This document shows, one piece after another, positions 52,306 to 62,169 of a stretch of 64,000 nt of DNA. The notes below the pieces were generated by a model that did no database searches, was not told the origin of the DNA, and saw only the letters and a program-made list of their open reading frames with translations. The translations under genes and the position numbers were made by a program. How positions within the stretch are numbered: the first letter of the stretch is position 1; every line of letters begins with the position of its first letter. Origin of the DNA: Puia dinghuensis (GTDB lineage Bacteria > Bacteroidota > Bacteroidia > Chitinophagales > Chitinophagaceae); NCBI RefSeq assembly GCF_014642875.1, contig NZ_BMJC01000002.1, positions 248,001 through 312,000 of the forward strand, in the 5' to 3' direction.

Positions 52306-53019
52306 TCAACTGCCCGACAGCCAACCTAAAAAATCATTCACTTTCAGCCTCCCGACCGTAATCTTCTCCTCCCACAAAAAACAAAGATTGACCAACAGCT
52401 TCCGTCCAAAATACTGCGACACATCCTTTATCGCCTGCCGGTTCACCAAAAACTGCCGGTTCACCCGGTAGAAAGCCCCACCGGCAAGCCCCTCCAGTTC
52501 CTCCAACGGCTTATTGACAATATATTCTTTCTTTTCAAAGGTTACCAACCGCACAAGCTCGTTCTGTAAATAGAACAACGCAATATCCCCTACCTTCACC
52601 GGCAATATCTTCTCTTTATAAAAAACCAATATCGCCCCTGTCCCCCTCGAGACCGCCGGCGCCCCTCTCAACGCCCTAAACTTCTCCAGCGCCGATCCCA
52701 CACTCTTCTCATCAAACGGCTTCAGGATATAATCGATCCCCGCCGCCCGGAAAGCCTCCAGCGCATAAGCATCATAGGCCGTACAAAAGATCACCGGCAC
52801 CAGCTGCATCAACCGCTCGAACACCACAAAAGACTTCCCATCCCCCAGCTGAATGTCACTAAAAATGAGGTCGGGCGCCTCATGCCGGGCAAACCAGGCC
52901 GTCGCCTCCCCCACCGAAGCAAGGCTGGCGACAATCTCCGCCGAAGGCTCGGCTGCCACGATACAAGCCGCCAGATCCCTCGCGGTCAATGGCTCATCTT
53001 CTATGATCACGATCTTCAT
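52306..53019 (-). CDS. LytTR-family response regulator
   Basis: The 237-residue protein has a receiver domain (about 1-118) with IIEDEP, phosphoacceptor D55 (IFSDIQLGDG), the CTAYDAYALEAF switch region and K100 (LKPFDE). A LytTR DNA-binding domain follows (about 138-235, with EYIVNKPLEELEGLAGGAFYRVNRQFLVN). It is partnered with the histidine kinase whose 3' end overlaps its start by 26 bp. LytTR regulators bind imperfect direct repeats upstream of target promoters; candidate targets are the glycosidase genes of the same operon. Confidence 0.95.
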   Translation of the reverse strand: MKIVIIEDEPLTARDLAACIVAAEPSAEIVASLASVGEATAWFARHEAPDLIFSDIQLGDGKSFVVFERLMQLVPVIFCTAYDAYALEAFRAAGIDYILKPFDEKSVGSALEKFRALRGAPAVSRGTGAILVFYKEKILPVKVGDIALFYLQNELVRLVTFEKKEYIVNKPLEELEGLAGGAFYRVNRQFLVNRQAIKDVSQYFGRKLLVNLCFLWEEKITVGRLKVNDFLGWLSGS

Positions 53020-54031
53020 GTTGCAACACGGTTATACTGACAGAAAATTCAGTGGCGCTTGTCACGACGACAACTTCTCCACCCCCTAACACCCGGTATC
53101 GCTCGCGCAAATTCGCCAAACCCGTTCCACTCCCTTCGCCCCCATCACGCAGCTGCAAATTATTTATCACCGTTATTACCCTCCCTTCCCCGACTACCCG
53201 TATCGACAATGGCCGCTCTTTTGTCAACACATTATGCTTTATGGCATTCTCTATCAGCAGCTGCAACGCAAACACCGGCACATCGAACCCCTGCATCCCG
53301 GCTGGTACTTCCACCGAGAACCGCAACGCCTCGCCAAATCGCATCCGCTGCATCTCCAGGTAATCGACGCAAAGCGCGAGCTCTTCACCTACCGTAACCA
53401 CCTCCCCGGGATGATCGATCGCCCTTCGCAGGAAAGCAGACAATTTCATCAGGTATTCATCCGCCGCCGCAGGAGAATGGCGGATCAGCGATTTCAACGT
53501 ACTAAGCGAATTGAACAGGAAATGTGGTTGTATCTGCTGCTTCAGCTGTTGGTTCATCGCCTCCATATTGCTCGCCCGCAGCCGCGCATTCTCCAGCTCC
53601 ACCGCTGCCTTCCTCCATCGCGTCACCACCAGGTCTTGAATGATCAGCAATACCGTATCCACCGAAAAGAACAAGATCAGGTGGAAATAGAATCCCCGCC
53701 CCCGCATCGTGAGCCCGCCATTGATCCCCGGGGACTGCCATCCATGAAATATCCCCATCGAAAACACCATACACAACACATAGCTGCCCACATACCTCAC
53801 CCATCGACTGCCACGCCCCCCACCCGCTGTAAAATAAAAAAGCCCGATATTCAATCCCCACATCACCAGCGCCAGCACGGCAGTGAACACCAATGCCCAG
53901 GGATAAATCCCAAAGGAAAGCCGGGTCATCATAAACACCGGCGTAGTCGTAAGCAGGCTGATGGCGACCGAAGAATACAGCGCCACCAACACCTGCTTTC
54001 TTATCTCGCTGGACGTCACCATCATTGTCAT
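52994..54031 (-). CDS. LytS/YehU-type sensor histidine kinase
   Basis: The 345-residue protein has four predicted membrane helices (about 14-36, 44-66, 80-97, 115-134), a coiled linker (about 140-165) and the His_kinase motif QIQPHFLFNSLSTL with H170. Its ATPase region includes LLIENAIKHNV and SGTGLANLRERY. There is no periplasmic sensor domain beyond short loops, so the signal may be membrane-linked. The start overlaps the GH2 stop as ATGA (54028-54031) and the end overlaps the response regulator, so all are translated from one message. Confidence 0.95.
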   Translation of the reverse strand: MTMMVTSSEIRKQVLVALYSSVAISLLTTTPVFMMTRLSFGIYPWALVFTAVLALVMWGLNIGLFYFTAGGGRGSRWVRYVGSYVLCMVFSMGIFHGWQSPGINGGLTMRGRGFYFHLILFFSVDTVLLIIQDLVVTRWRKAAVELENARLRASNMEAMNQQLKQQIQPHFLFNSLSTLKSLIRHSPAAADEYLMKLSAFLRRAIDHPGEVVTVGEELALCVDYLEMQRMRFGEALRFSVEVPAGMQGFDVPVFALQLLIENAIKHNVLTKERPLSIRVVGEGRVITVINNLQLRDGGEGSGTGLANLRERYRVLGGGEVVVVTSATEFSVSITVLQHEDRDHRR

Positions 54032-56379
54032 TGACCCCCGCCGGCCTTCATCTGCGCCGCTACCAACCCCTCACCCGTCACAGTAAACACCACCGGCCCC
54101 GCTGCTCCCGTCGATTGCACGATCACCTGGCATTTTCCATTGAACAAATGCCGCTGCCAGCCCCCCTCGGGGTACTGATCGGCCTCATGACTGCTCGGAT
54201 CACCATTCCCTACCCCGATGATGCGGGCTCCCCCGCTCACAGAAAAATGCAATAGGTTCTGCGCATCCGGCACTTCCTTGCCCTGCTTGTCAACGACCGC
54301 GCAATTGTACACCGTAACACCTCCGCCGGACGAAGACGACACCACGATCCGGTAAGCCTCACCCGTCGTCTCTTCCACCGCCGTTATCTTTCTTCCCTTC
54401 TTATACGCCACCGCCTCGAGTTTGCCCGGCGTATACGGAACCATCCACTCCAGATGCCCATTTCGCGGCATCTCTTTTTTTCCCAGGCTCTTCCCATTCA
54501 GGAAAAGCTCCACATTCTCTGCATTCGTGTTCACCCACACCGCCACAGGCTTACCTTCTTCCTTGCCCGTCCTGTTCCAGTTCGGCGCAATATGCACCAT
54601 ATCCTTGTCCGTCCACCACGACTGGTAATAATAATACACTGTCTTCGGAAACCCGCACATATCCATGATGCCAAAATGCGAATTGATATCCGGCCACTGG
54701 AAAGGTGTAGGCTCGCCCCGGTAGTCGAAACCCGTCCACGCAAAACCACCCATGAACCATGGACGCTCGGCAGCGATACGCCACCAGAATTCGGCCGTAC
54801 TCGCCCACGGCGGAGCCACACTATCATAATCCGGCACATAGGCATTGACGGTATCCTTGATATAGATGCCCCGCGTAGACACCGTGCTCGCCACTTCCGT
54901 ACCCATAATGGGCTGATCCGGATGTTCCTTGCGATAGGCATCCAGCCCACCCAGATTATAATTGAAACCCCTCACCGGGATCACCTCATTCACTCCATGC
55001 CATACATTACCGACATTGGCCGCATACGTACAGGTGCGCGACGGATCGAGCCGCCGCTGCCGGTCTATCTGATGCTGGGCGATAAGCTTCCCCGTAACAG
55101 AGTATTGGATCACCCATTCCTCATTACCGATGCTCCACATGAACACCGACGGATGGTTGCGGTCGCGCAAGATCTGCTGCTCGAAGTCCGCCCCATATTC
55201 CGCCCCGCTGTTGAGCAGCCGCGTCTCATCCAGCACCAGCATCCCCAGGCTGTCACAGGCATCCAACAATTCCGGCGTCGGCGCATTATGGCTGGTGCGG
55301 TAGGCATTGCAACCCATCTCCTTCAACAACCCGATGCGGTAATATTGAAGATAATCCGGCAGCGCGCTGCCGACACCAGCATGATCCTGGTGACAGCAGA
55401 CACCCTGTATCTTCACCGGCACTCCATTCAGGAAAAGCCCTTTGTCCTTATCCACCGTCACCGTCCGAATACCAAAACGCACCGTCTGGCTGTCTATCAC
55501 CCGGCCACCGCTGTGCAATAACACTACGGCCCGGTAGAGATAAGGATTCTCCAGCGACCACAACACCGGTTTCTTCACCGTCAACGCAATAGTCGCGCCG
55601 CCATCCCCCTTTGCCACCATCTCACCCTTCCGGTCAAGAATAGAAGCCGACACCGTCTCAGCTCCACTACCCTCTATATTCGTCTCGATAGTCACCTCGG
55701 CATCTTCCCCCTTCGAAGCCGTATGTACATACACTCCCCCATTCAACGCAAAATGCGTATTGTCGAATTCATTCAACCACGTATGCCGGTAGATCCCCGC
55801 GCCCTCATAGAACCAGCCCTCATACTGGCTGGCATCCACCCGCACCACGATCACATTCTTCCCGCCATAACGCAAAAAGTCGGTGATGTCATAAGCCGCC
55901 CCGCTATAGCCACTGAAATGGCCGCCCATATAGCAGTTGTTGACCCATACCTTACTGTCCCGGAAGATGCCATCGAACTGGATCACAAACCGCTTTCCCG
56001 AATCCTTCCTGTCTACCATAAAGGCCTTGCGATACCAGCCGGCGCTGTTCTCGGGGAAGAGAGCGCCAACGGCATGATACCCATGCGCATCGACATCCCC
56101 GTTGTGCACATGGTTAAAAGGCAGACCCACCGCCCAGTCATGCGGCAGACTCACCGGCGTCCAATCCCGGTCGTCAAAATCCATCTTGATACAGGTATTC
56201 GCTGCATCCCCTGTCTTGGCAAGGATATTGCCAATCGTATAATTGAAATCCCGGTGCGGATCGGTGGCATCCCCCAAATGGAATTTCCAGCCTTCATCAA
56301 AACTGATCCGCTGCCGCTCTTGCGCCAATACGCCGGCCGACACCACCAACATCCCCATCAAAAAAAACAACTGTTTCAT
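54028..56379 (-). CDS. GH2 beta-galactosidase-like glycosidase, copy 2
   Basis: The 783-residue protein has a signal peptide (about 1-19), an N-terminal jelly-roll domain (about 25-205, WKFHLGDA, LPHDW, GWYRKAF), Ig-like domain, TIM barrel with SIGNEE (acid/base E420) and IMGTEVAS (nucleophile E495), then C-terminal Ig and DUF4982-like domains (about 600-783). The type resembles Bacteroidota periplasmic GH2 beta-galactosidases. It lies 10 bp after GH29 copy 2 and overlaps the histidine kinase by 4 bases. Confidence 0.94.
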   Translation of the reverse strand: MKQLFFLMGMLVVSAGVLAQERQRISFDEGWKFHLGDATDPHRDFNYTIGNILAKTGDAANTCIKMDFDDRDWTPVSLPHDWAVGLPFNHVHNGDVDAHGYHAVGALFPENSAGWYRKAFMVDRKDSGKRFVIQFDGIFRDSKVWVNNCYMGGHFSGYSGAAYDITDFLRYGGKNVIVVRVDASQYEGWFYEGAGIYRHTWLNEFDNTHFALNGGVYVHTASKGEDAEVTIETNIEGSGAETVSASILDRKGEMVAKGDGGATIALTVKKPVLWSLENPYLYRAVVLLHSGGRVIDSQTVRFGIRTVTVDKDKGLFLNGVPVKIQGVCCHQDHAGVGSALPDYLQYYRIGLLKEMGCNAYRTSHNAPTPELLDACDSLGMLVLDETRLLNSGAEYGADFEQQILRDRNHPSVFMWSIGNEEWVIQYSVTGKLIAQHQIDRQRRLDPSRTCTYAANVGNVWHGVNEVIPVRGFNYNLGGLDAYRKEHPDQPIMGTEVASTVSTRGIYIKDTVNAYVPDYDSVAPPWASTAEFWWRIAAERPWFMGGFAWTGFDYRGEPTPFQWPDINSHFGIMDMCGFPKTVYYYYQSWWTDKDMVHIAPNWNRTGKEEGKPVAVWVNTNAENVELFLNGKSLGKKEMPRNGHLEWMVPYTPGKLEAVAYKKGRKITAVEETTGEAYRIVVSSSSGGGVTVYNCAVVDKQGKEVPDAQNLLHFSVSGGARIIGVGNGDPSSHEADQYPEGGWQRHLFNGKCQVIVQSTGAAGPVVFTVTGEGLVAAQMKAGGGQ

Positions 56380-56389
56380 TCTGGTCTGT

Positions 56390-57763
56390 TTATTTATTGT
56401 TTATCGAATGAATTTTGATCACATAGACATATTCGCTCGTCATCCTGTTCGGATCGAACGCCGGCAGCCGTATCTCCACATCCTTCCCCACCGCCTTCCA
56501 CGTCAACGCCTGCTTCGTATCCAGCAGCTCCACCGTCGTCCCCGCCGGCAACGCCAGGTCCCGGACTACGAACCTCCCGCCCGACGGCCACCTGGGCAGT
56601 AGCACATACAGATCCTTCCGCTCAGGACTATACGTAAAAAAACATTCCTTCACCGAATCCCCCTGTGACACCTTCTTCCACCGCACCGCCCCATAAATGG
56701 CTTCGCTGTTAATAGACATCCAATGCCCCATCTGCTGCAACCGCTCTTCCATGATAGGAGGTATCTTGCCATGTTCATCCGGACCGATATCCAGTAAAAA
56801 ATTCCCACCGCGGCTCACCTTGTCGATCAGCGCCAACACCAGCGACTGGGCAGAATTATAATCCCACGAATCCTCCGCCCGGTTGTACCCATAGGAAAAT
56901 CCCATCCCGCGGCTCTCCTCGAAATAATGGTCCTTGAAATCCAGGTCGGGCTGGTACTCCGGCGTATAAACACCGCCGTGATGAAACCGGATACCCTTCC
57001 CCCACCGGTCGTAGGTCACCACCTGGTCCTTTACAGGACTCTCATTATAAAGCCACGCCAGGAATTCCCGGGAATGAAACAGCGTATCGCTGGCTTCCCA
57101 ATCCCCATCCGTCCAAAAAACATCCGGGTGGTAGGTATTGATCAGATCGTGCATCTGCGGCAACATATACTCCGTCACATAACGCGGCTTATCATTTAGC
57201 CAGATAGGGTTAAACCATTCGTAAAGGGAATAATACATCCCTGGATGGACCGAAGTCTTGCGCAGCGCGGCAAAAAGATCGCCCAGCAGATCACGGTGCG
57301 GCCCCGTCACCCCCGCATTCCATGGCATACTCCAGGCAAGTGCAGTAGCCTGGCTCGGCCAATTGGCAAATCCATCGTGGTGTTTTGAGGTCAGAACAAC
57401 ATACTTCGCTCCTGATCCCTCGATCACCCGCGCCCATTCCGCCGGATCGTACAGCTCGGCCTTAAACTGATCGGCCAACTGATAATACGTCAGATCGCCA
57501 AACTTAGCCTTGTGATAGCGGATACGCGCCGTATCATTGTGGTTGAGGCCATACTGGTACCATTCGGCATATTCCCGCTTCTTACTATACCCCGGAACAG
57601 AATACACCCCCCAGTGAATAAAGATACCGAACTTGGCATCCTTGTACCATTGCGGTACCGGGCGTTTGTCCAACGATGCCCAGTCAGGCTGGTAGGCCTG
57701 GGCAAAAAGTCCCGTCGCGGACAGCCAGGTACAGGCAAGCACAAGCAATAAGCGTCGTCTCAT
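56390..57763 (-). CDS. GH29 alpha-L-fucosidase, copy 2
   Basis: The start MRRRLLLVLACTWLSATG at 57763 gives a signal peptide ending near LFA-Q. The 457-residue protein shows DAKFGIFIHWGVYSVPGY, GAKYVVLTSKHHDGFANW, and HPDVFWTDGDWE with D219 as the nucleophile; RGGNFLLDIGPDEHGKIP follows. The sequence differs strongly from copy 1, so different linkage preferences are likely. It opens the operon GH29-GH2-kinase-regulator and is divergent from the sugar dehydrogenase by 175 bp. An AATTGC lies 3 nt before the ATG. Confidence 0.95.
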   Translation of the reverse strand: MRRRLLLVLACTWLSATGLFAQAYQPDWASLDKRPVPQWYKDAKFGIFIHWGVYSVPGYSKKREYAEWYQYGLNHNDTARIRYHKAKFGDLTYYQLADQFKAELYDPAEWARVIEGSGAKYVVLTSKHHDGFANWPSQATALAWSMPWNAGVTGPHRDLLGDLFAALRKTSVHPGMYYSLYEWFNPIWLNDKPRYVTEYMLPQMHDLINTYHPDVFWTDGDWEASDTLFHSREFLAWLYNESPVKDQVVTYDRWGKGIRFHHGGVYTPEYQPDLDFKDHYFEESRGMGFSYGYNRAEDSWDYNSAQSLVLALIDKVSRGGNFLLDIGPDEHGKIPPIMEERLQQMGHWMSINSEAIYGAVRWKKVSQGDSVKECFFTYSPERKDLYVLLPRWPSGGRFVVRDLALPAGTTVELLDTKQALTWKAVGKDVEIRLPAFDPNRMTSEYVYVIKIHSINNK

Positions 57764-57887
57764 GTGGCAATTGTTTGCGCCGAAATTAAGCCACCCTCCC
57801 CACACCCCCAAAACTACCCTTGTCCCCCATGCGCTTCACCGTTCATCCCATTTCCGTCCCAAACCCTGCAAAAACTGAAAATTTCGC

Positions 57888-57895
57888 TAAATTTA
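57888..57895 (+). promoter_or_regulatory. -7-like box TAAATTTA upstream of the sugar dehydrogenase
   Basis: It matches TAnnTTTG at all fixed positions but the last and lies 43 nt before the ATG at 57939. Confidence 0.35.
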
Positions 57896-57938
57896 ATTGC
57901 AAATAAATCGCACACCACAACCTTCGCTCGTCCTGGTT

Positions 57939-59711
57939 ATGAACAAACCCATCCTTTTCCTGGTCCTGCCTCTTTTTATAGCGGCCCTCACCCTCCAATG
58001 CAACAATCCTAAAAAACCCGATCAGCCCCTACCCCCAGGTGACCGCAACAACGGCGGCCTCCTCCTGCCCGGCGGCTTCGAAGCCGTAGTGGTCGTCGAC
58101 AGCATCGGTCGGGCGCGACACCTCGCCGTCAATGACAACGGGGACATCTACGTCAAACTCACCTACAACGAATTATTGCACAGCCACGGCGGCACCGTCG
58201 GCCTCCGCGATCTCGACAACGACGGCAAAGCCGACATCCTCGCCTACTTCGGCGACTACAAGGACGAAGGCGGCCTACCCGCCGGCATGTCCATCCATGA
58301 CGGCTATCTCTATACATCGACGGTTAGATACGTCCTGCGTAACAAGCTCATTCCTGGACAGTTGCTCCCCGATAGCAAACCCGAGATCATCTTCACCGAC
58401 ACCGACTCCGGGCTCTTCCGTCACTGGCACAGCCAAAAGCCCCTCGCCTTCGACAACGAGGGCCATATGTACATTCCCTTCGGCGCTCCTGACGACGGCG
58501 GCCAGGACATGAAAACAGCTGGCCCCGCTGGCATGCCAGGCGGTAAAGGCCTCGACCCCTCCCCCGATCTGGAATGGCACGCCGGCATCTGGCAGTTCGA
58601 TGCCGCCAAAACCGGCCAGACCCAAAAGGATGGTATCAAATACGCCACCGGCATCCGCAGCGTCCTCGGCATCGCCTGGAACCCCGCCGACAACAGCCTC
58701 TACGCAGTCATGAACGGCATGGACAACTTCCACACCCGCTACCCCGCCATCTTTACCCCCTGGCAGGCAGCCGTCCTCCCCGGCGAACCCCTGCTAAAAG
58801 TCACTAAAAACTCCAACTTCGGCTGGCCCTATGCGTATTACGACCAGATGCAGGAAAAGAACATCCTGCAACCGGCCTATGGCGGCGACGGAAAAACCAT
58901 CGGCCGCGCCGCATCCTTCGACAAACCCCTCATGGCCTTCCCCGGTCACTGGGCGCCCATGGACCTGCTCTTCTACCAGGGCAACCAGTTCCCGGAAAGA
59001 TATAAACAGGGCGCCTTCGTCGCCTTCCACGGCTCCACCGACCGCTCTCCCTATCCCCAGGCCGGCTATATCGTCTGCTTCGTTCCGTTCGCCAACGGCA
59101 AGCCCACCGGCAAATGGGAAGTCTTCGCAGATGGCTTCACCGGCGTAGACACCGTCGTCAACACCAGCGACGCCGTCTACCGGCCCATGGGTCTGGCGGA
59201 AGGTCCCGACGGCTCACTCTACATCTGTGAATCGAATAAAGGGAAGATATGGCGCGTCATGTTCAAAGGCGATAAGCACAGCTTCGGTGATGCCCAATTA
59301 GCCGGCATGGAAGGCCGGAAATCCCGCACCTACATCAAGACACCCGACGAAATAAAGGATAACATGGGCAAGGGCGGTGAAATGGCCGGCCATATCCTGT
59401 ACGGCTCGTATTGCGTCAGCTGCCACCAGCGCGACGGCAAAGGCGATAACAATCGCTATCCCCCACTCGTCAATTCAGACTGGGTGACAGGCGACCACAA
59501 CCGCCTCATCGGCGTCCTCCTGCACGGTCTGCAGGGCGAAATAAAGGTAAATGGAAAGACCTTCAACGGCATCATGCCCGCACACGGCGCATTCCTCGAC
59601 GACCACGCCATCGCCTCTATCCTCACCTACGTGGAAAGGAGTTTCAATAAACAAAACACCCCGGTCCTCTCCGAAGAGGTGACCAGGGTGCGTAATGCAA
59701 CAGTTCGTTAG
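57939..59711 (+). CDS. Lipoprotein PQQ-dependent sugar dehydrogenase with cytochrome c domain
   Basis: The start MNKPILFLVLPLFIAALTLQC at 57939 gives a lipobox LTLQ-C. The 590-residue protein is a six-bladed propeller of the soluble glucose/sorbosone dehydrogenase type (about 35-455: GIAWNPADNSLYAVMNGMD, NSNFGWPYAYYD, GSTDRSPYPQAGY, MGLAEGPDGSLYICES) followed by a cytochrome c domain with CVSCH (492-496) and axial Met546 (GIMPAHG). It would oxidise sugars in the periplasm and pass electrons through heme. A bound-quinone role is inferred from the family. It overlaps the convergent inositol oxygenase gene by 4 bp. Confidence 0.92.
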   Translation: MNKPILFLVLPLFIAALTLQCNNPKKPDQPLPPGDRNNGGLLLPGGFEAVVVVDSIGRARHLAVNDNGDIYVKLTYNELLHSHGGTVGLRDLDNDGKADILAYFGDYKDEGGLPAGMSIHDGYLYTSTVRYVLRNKLIPGQLLPDSKPEIIFTDTDSGLFRHWHSQKPLAFDNEGHMYIPFGAPDDGGQDMKTAGPAGMPGGKGLDPSPDLEWHAGIWQFDAAKTGQTQKDGIKYATGIRSVLGIAWNPADNSLYAVMNGMDNFHTRYPAIFTPWQAAVLPGEPLLKVTKNSNFGWPYAYYDQMQEKNILQPAYGGDGKTIGRAASFDKPLMAFPGHWAPMDLLFYQGNQFPERYKQGAFVAFHGSTDRSPYPQAGYIVCFVPFANGKPTGKWEVFADGFTGVDTVVNTSDAVYRPMGLAEGPDGSLYICESNKGKIWRVMFKGDKHSFGDAQLAGMEGRKSRTYIKTPDEIKDNMGKGGEMAGHILYGSYCVSCHQRDGKGDNNRYPPLVNSDWVTGDHNRLIGVLLHGLQGEIKVNGKTFNGIMPAHGAFLDDHAIASILTYVERSFNKQNTPVLSEEVTRVRNATVR

Positions 59712-60586
59712 AATTTTATTTTTGCGGGCAGATATTTCGCCACCAGGTCCTCATAGTACGGCTTCAGCTCCGTCCAATTCGGCGGGGTGGGATTCTTGGA
59801 ATAAAGATCGTAGGGATTGAAAAGATTCACCCACTTGAACATCTCCCGGTCATGATCATCCATCAGATGGTCATAGCCATGTTCGCGGTGCTGCGAATAA
59901 AAGGAGTGATAACGCAACATATATAACCCGGCCTCGGGGATATAATCCTTCAGCATGTGATAGACATATTCGTCATGCCCCCAGGACATATGTACATTGC
60001 GCAATCCGCAATTGGGGCTGTAGACCCCATATTTGGTCTGATATTGTTCTACATCCTTGTCCGGGTTCAACTGGAAGAACTCCGGGTACACGATCTTGTC
60101 GCTCCAGGCACAGCCCACCGGGAACGTATCCCCGACAACCGCCCATTGCGCCTCGCCAAACAGACAAAGAACCTTCCCCATATCATGGAAAAGCCCCGTC
60201 AGCACCATCCAATCGGGATGCCCATCCCTGCGGATCGCCTCGGAAGTCTGCAACAGATGCTGGAATTGATCCAGATCGGTGTCCGGATCGCTATCATCCA
60301 CTAATTGATTGAGAAAATCGAAAGCATCCCAAACCGACATCTCTTTCTTGTCGAAAGGCAGAAACTCCGCCCTCTTCTGCTGCACGAATTCATACGTCTG
60401 GTACATATGGTTGAGCCGGTAGAATTCCCGCACCGAATCACGGCCCGGCGTCTCATAATTGCGATACTCTTCCGTCGTCTTGCCTTTGGCGATCGACTCG
60501 GGGTCCGGATATCGCTCCAACAGATCGTCTTCCCATACATCGAGAGAAGACAATGGGTTTTTTTCGGTTGAATTAATTGGTTGCAT
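59708..60586 (-). CDS. Inositol oxygenase (MIOX)
   Basis: The 292-residue protein matches the full MIOX fold: VREFYRLNHMYQTYEFV, FQHLLQTSEAIR (H110), GLFHDMGKVL (H134, D135), YGVYSPNCGL, MSWGHDEY (H204), LRYHSFYSQHREHG (H227) and LFNPYDLYSK (D260), which together give the six ligands of the di-iron site. The enzyme cleaves myo-inositol to D-glucuronate with oxygen. In this locus it would add glucuronate to the same uronate catabolism. It starts 19 bp after a membrane-protein gene on the same strand. Confidence 0.95.
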   Translation of the reverse strand: MQPINSTEKNPLSSLDVWEDDLLERYPDPESIAKGKTTEEYRNYETPGRDSVREFYRLNHMYQTYEFVQQKRAEFLPFDKKEMSVWDAFDFLNQLVDDSDPDTDLDQFQHLLQTSEAIRRDGHPDWMVLTGLFHDMGKVLCLFGEAQWAVVGDTFPVGCAWSDKIVYPEFFQLNPDKDVEQYQTKYGVYSPNCGLRNVHMSWGHDEYVYHMLKDYIPEAGLYMLRYHSFYSQHREHGYDHLMDDHDREMFKWVNLFNPYDLYSKNPTPPNWTELKPYYEDLVAKYLPAKIKF

Positions 60587-60605
60587 CAGTTGCGCTAAAT
60601 TTTAG

Positions 60606-62090
60606 CTAGGAAGGTACGAAAAAAATCCGGGATTTTGAAATCCCGCTCACCGTAAAAACAAACAACAGGATCATCGGCAACACCTGGTAACGAAACACGC
60701 TCGGCGATGCGAAAATGCAAAAACATGCATTGGCAAGAAGGAAAGCCGAGACAAGTTCATAACTGCCCGTAAACACCGGATCACGCAGCCGCAGGGCCCG
60801 CGACGGCAAGAGCAACGCGGCCACAACGATAAACGAAAGATTCAACAACAGCGCGATCCACGGCATCGGCGCCAGCAGCCGCGCCTGGATGGTCGCCGAT
60901 ACCACCTTCGGCCGCAGCGTTGGATAGTGAAACCAGTTCTTCGCCACCTCATCCACTTCGGTATGCCCCTCATTATACACCGCAAATACATCGAGGCCTG
61001 GCAGAAAAAAGGTCTTTGTGCTCGGCCATCCATAATAACGCAGAAATGCAAAAGGATGTCGCCTTACAACAAAATAGCCATATTGCGAAAAAACAACCCC
61101 CACCCTGTTCCAGGCTGTGAAATAAGACAACTTGTTCTGCTGCTTGTACGCCTTCATATACTGATGCAACGGACTGGTCCGCGCCCACATGTACATCGTC
61201 GTCACCGACGACGTCTCATCCACCTCCGCCGCTCCTATCATATGCTGCCCTGTATCCGCCTGTCGTCGCCCCGCCTGAAAATACCGCTGGACATATCCCG
61301 CCAGCTCCTGGCATTCCGGCGAAGGCAGCCCGGCCGTATCCACCGGGATATGTTCATACAGGTTAAGGACATTATTGGCGATCTGCCAGCCGCTAAACGC
61401 CGAAAACAGATCGGCGCCCGTCTCCCGCTTCGTGATCTCCTTGATCCCCAGCGTTCCGGCCACCACCACCCCAACACTCAGCGCCACACCCCAAATCTTA
61501 AAACCGGCCCCCCGCTTCGTCAGCAACACCGTAAGGGCCGCCACGGCAGGATAATAGAGCGCCACATACCGCGTGTTAAGTATCGCGAACAAAAGCCCCA
61601 CCTGCAGCCAGATGCGCCACCAGGCCGGCTCCCGCAATATCCCCATCAACACCGTCAGCCAGATAAGACTCAGGCCGATGAACAAGGCATCGCTCGAAAC
61701 ATAATTACAGACATAGGGTATCACCGGGTTCAGCAGCACAAACGCCATCAGCACGCCCACCGGCCGCTCCTTTAGTCCACACCACCGCCGCAGCGACAAC
61801 ACAAGCCCCAGCGTCGCCCCCTGCACCAGCGCATACTGCAGGGTCACCAGCACCGTATCGCTGGATGTAAACACCCTCACCAGCCGAAGAAACACCGAAT
61901 ACCCTATCGGCCGGAAACTGATCAGATCCCCTTGCGCTGCAGCCTGGATATAACTATAAGAATCGGTAAAAAAGTCGGCATAGGGATAGCAACACTTGAA
62001 AACGATCCATTCTATGGCCATAATAGGAAGGACGACAGTCAGCCATGCCGCCGTCGTCCATCTCCAGTCCTGTATCAATTTTTTCAACAT
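60606..62090 (-). CDS. Polytopic membrane protein, GT-C glycosyltransferase-like
   Basis: The 494-residue protein has about 10-12 hydrophobic segments. The first extracytoplasmic loop contains YADFFTDSYSYIQAAAQGDLISFRPIGYSVFLRL, quoted here only as residues about 37-70, which resembles the acidic first loop of GT-C or ArnT/PMT-type proteins. A large central extracytoplasmic loop (about 215-380) follows. No further motif identifies the substrate, and the GT-C assignment is inferred from topology. It lies 19 bp upstream of inositol oxygenase and could share its transcript. Confidence 0.7.
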   Translation of the reverse strand: MLKKLIQDWRWTTAAWLTVVLPIMAIEWIVFKCCYPYADFFTDSYSYIQAAAQGDLISFRPIGYSVFLRLVRVFTSSDTVLVTLQYALVQGATLGLVLSLRRWCGLKERPVGVLMAFVLLNPVIPYVCNYVSSDALFIGLSLIWLTVLMGILREPAWWRIWLQVGLLFAILNTRYVALYYPAVAALTVLLTKRGAGFKIWGVALSVGVVVAGTLGIKEITKRETGADLFSAFSGWQIANNVLNLYEHIPVDTAGLPSPECQELAGYVQRYFQAGRRQADTGQHMIGAAEVDETSSVTTMYMWARTSPLHQYMKAYKQQNKLSYFTAWNRVGVVFSQYGYFVVRRHPFAFLRYYGWPSTKTFFLPGLDVFAVYNEGHTEVDEVAKNWFHYPTLRPKVVSATIQARLLAPMPWIALLLNLSFIVVAALLLPSRALRLRDPVFTGSYELVSAFLLANACFCIFASPSVFRYQVLPMILLFVFTVSGISKSRIFFVPS

Positions 62091-62169
62091 AGGTTCCGGC
62101 CAAAAATAAGGCTAAAACCGGACGCCCCCAAAGCCTTCAACGCCCGGACCCCTTCACAGGCCCGCGTCC

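Noticed and set aside
54454-55521. 355-residue open frame antisense to GH2 copy 2
   Set aside because: No recognizable domain or signal and complete overlap with an intact GH2 gene.
57809-57827. Possible fifth copy of the shared PUL box upstream of GH29 copy 2 (AAACTACCCTTGTCCCC)
   Set aside because: An AATTGC is near the start codon, but the box resemblance is weak and the 50-nt spacing is not kept.
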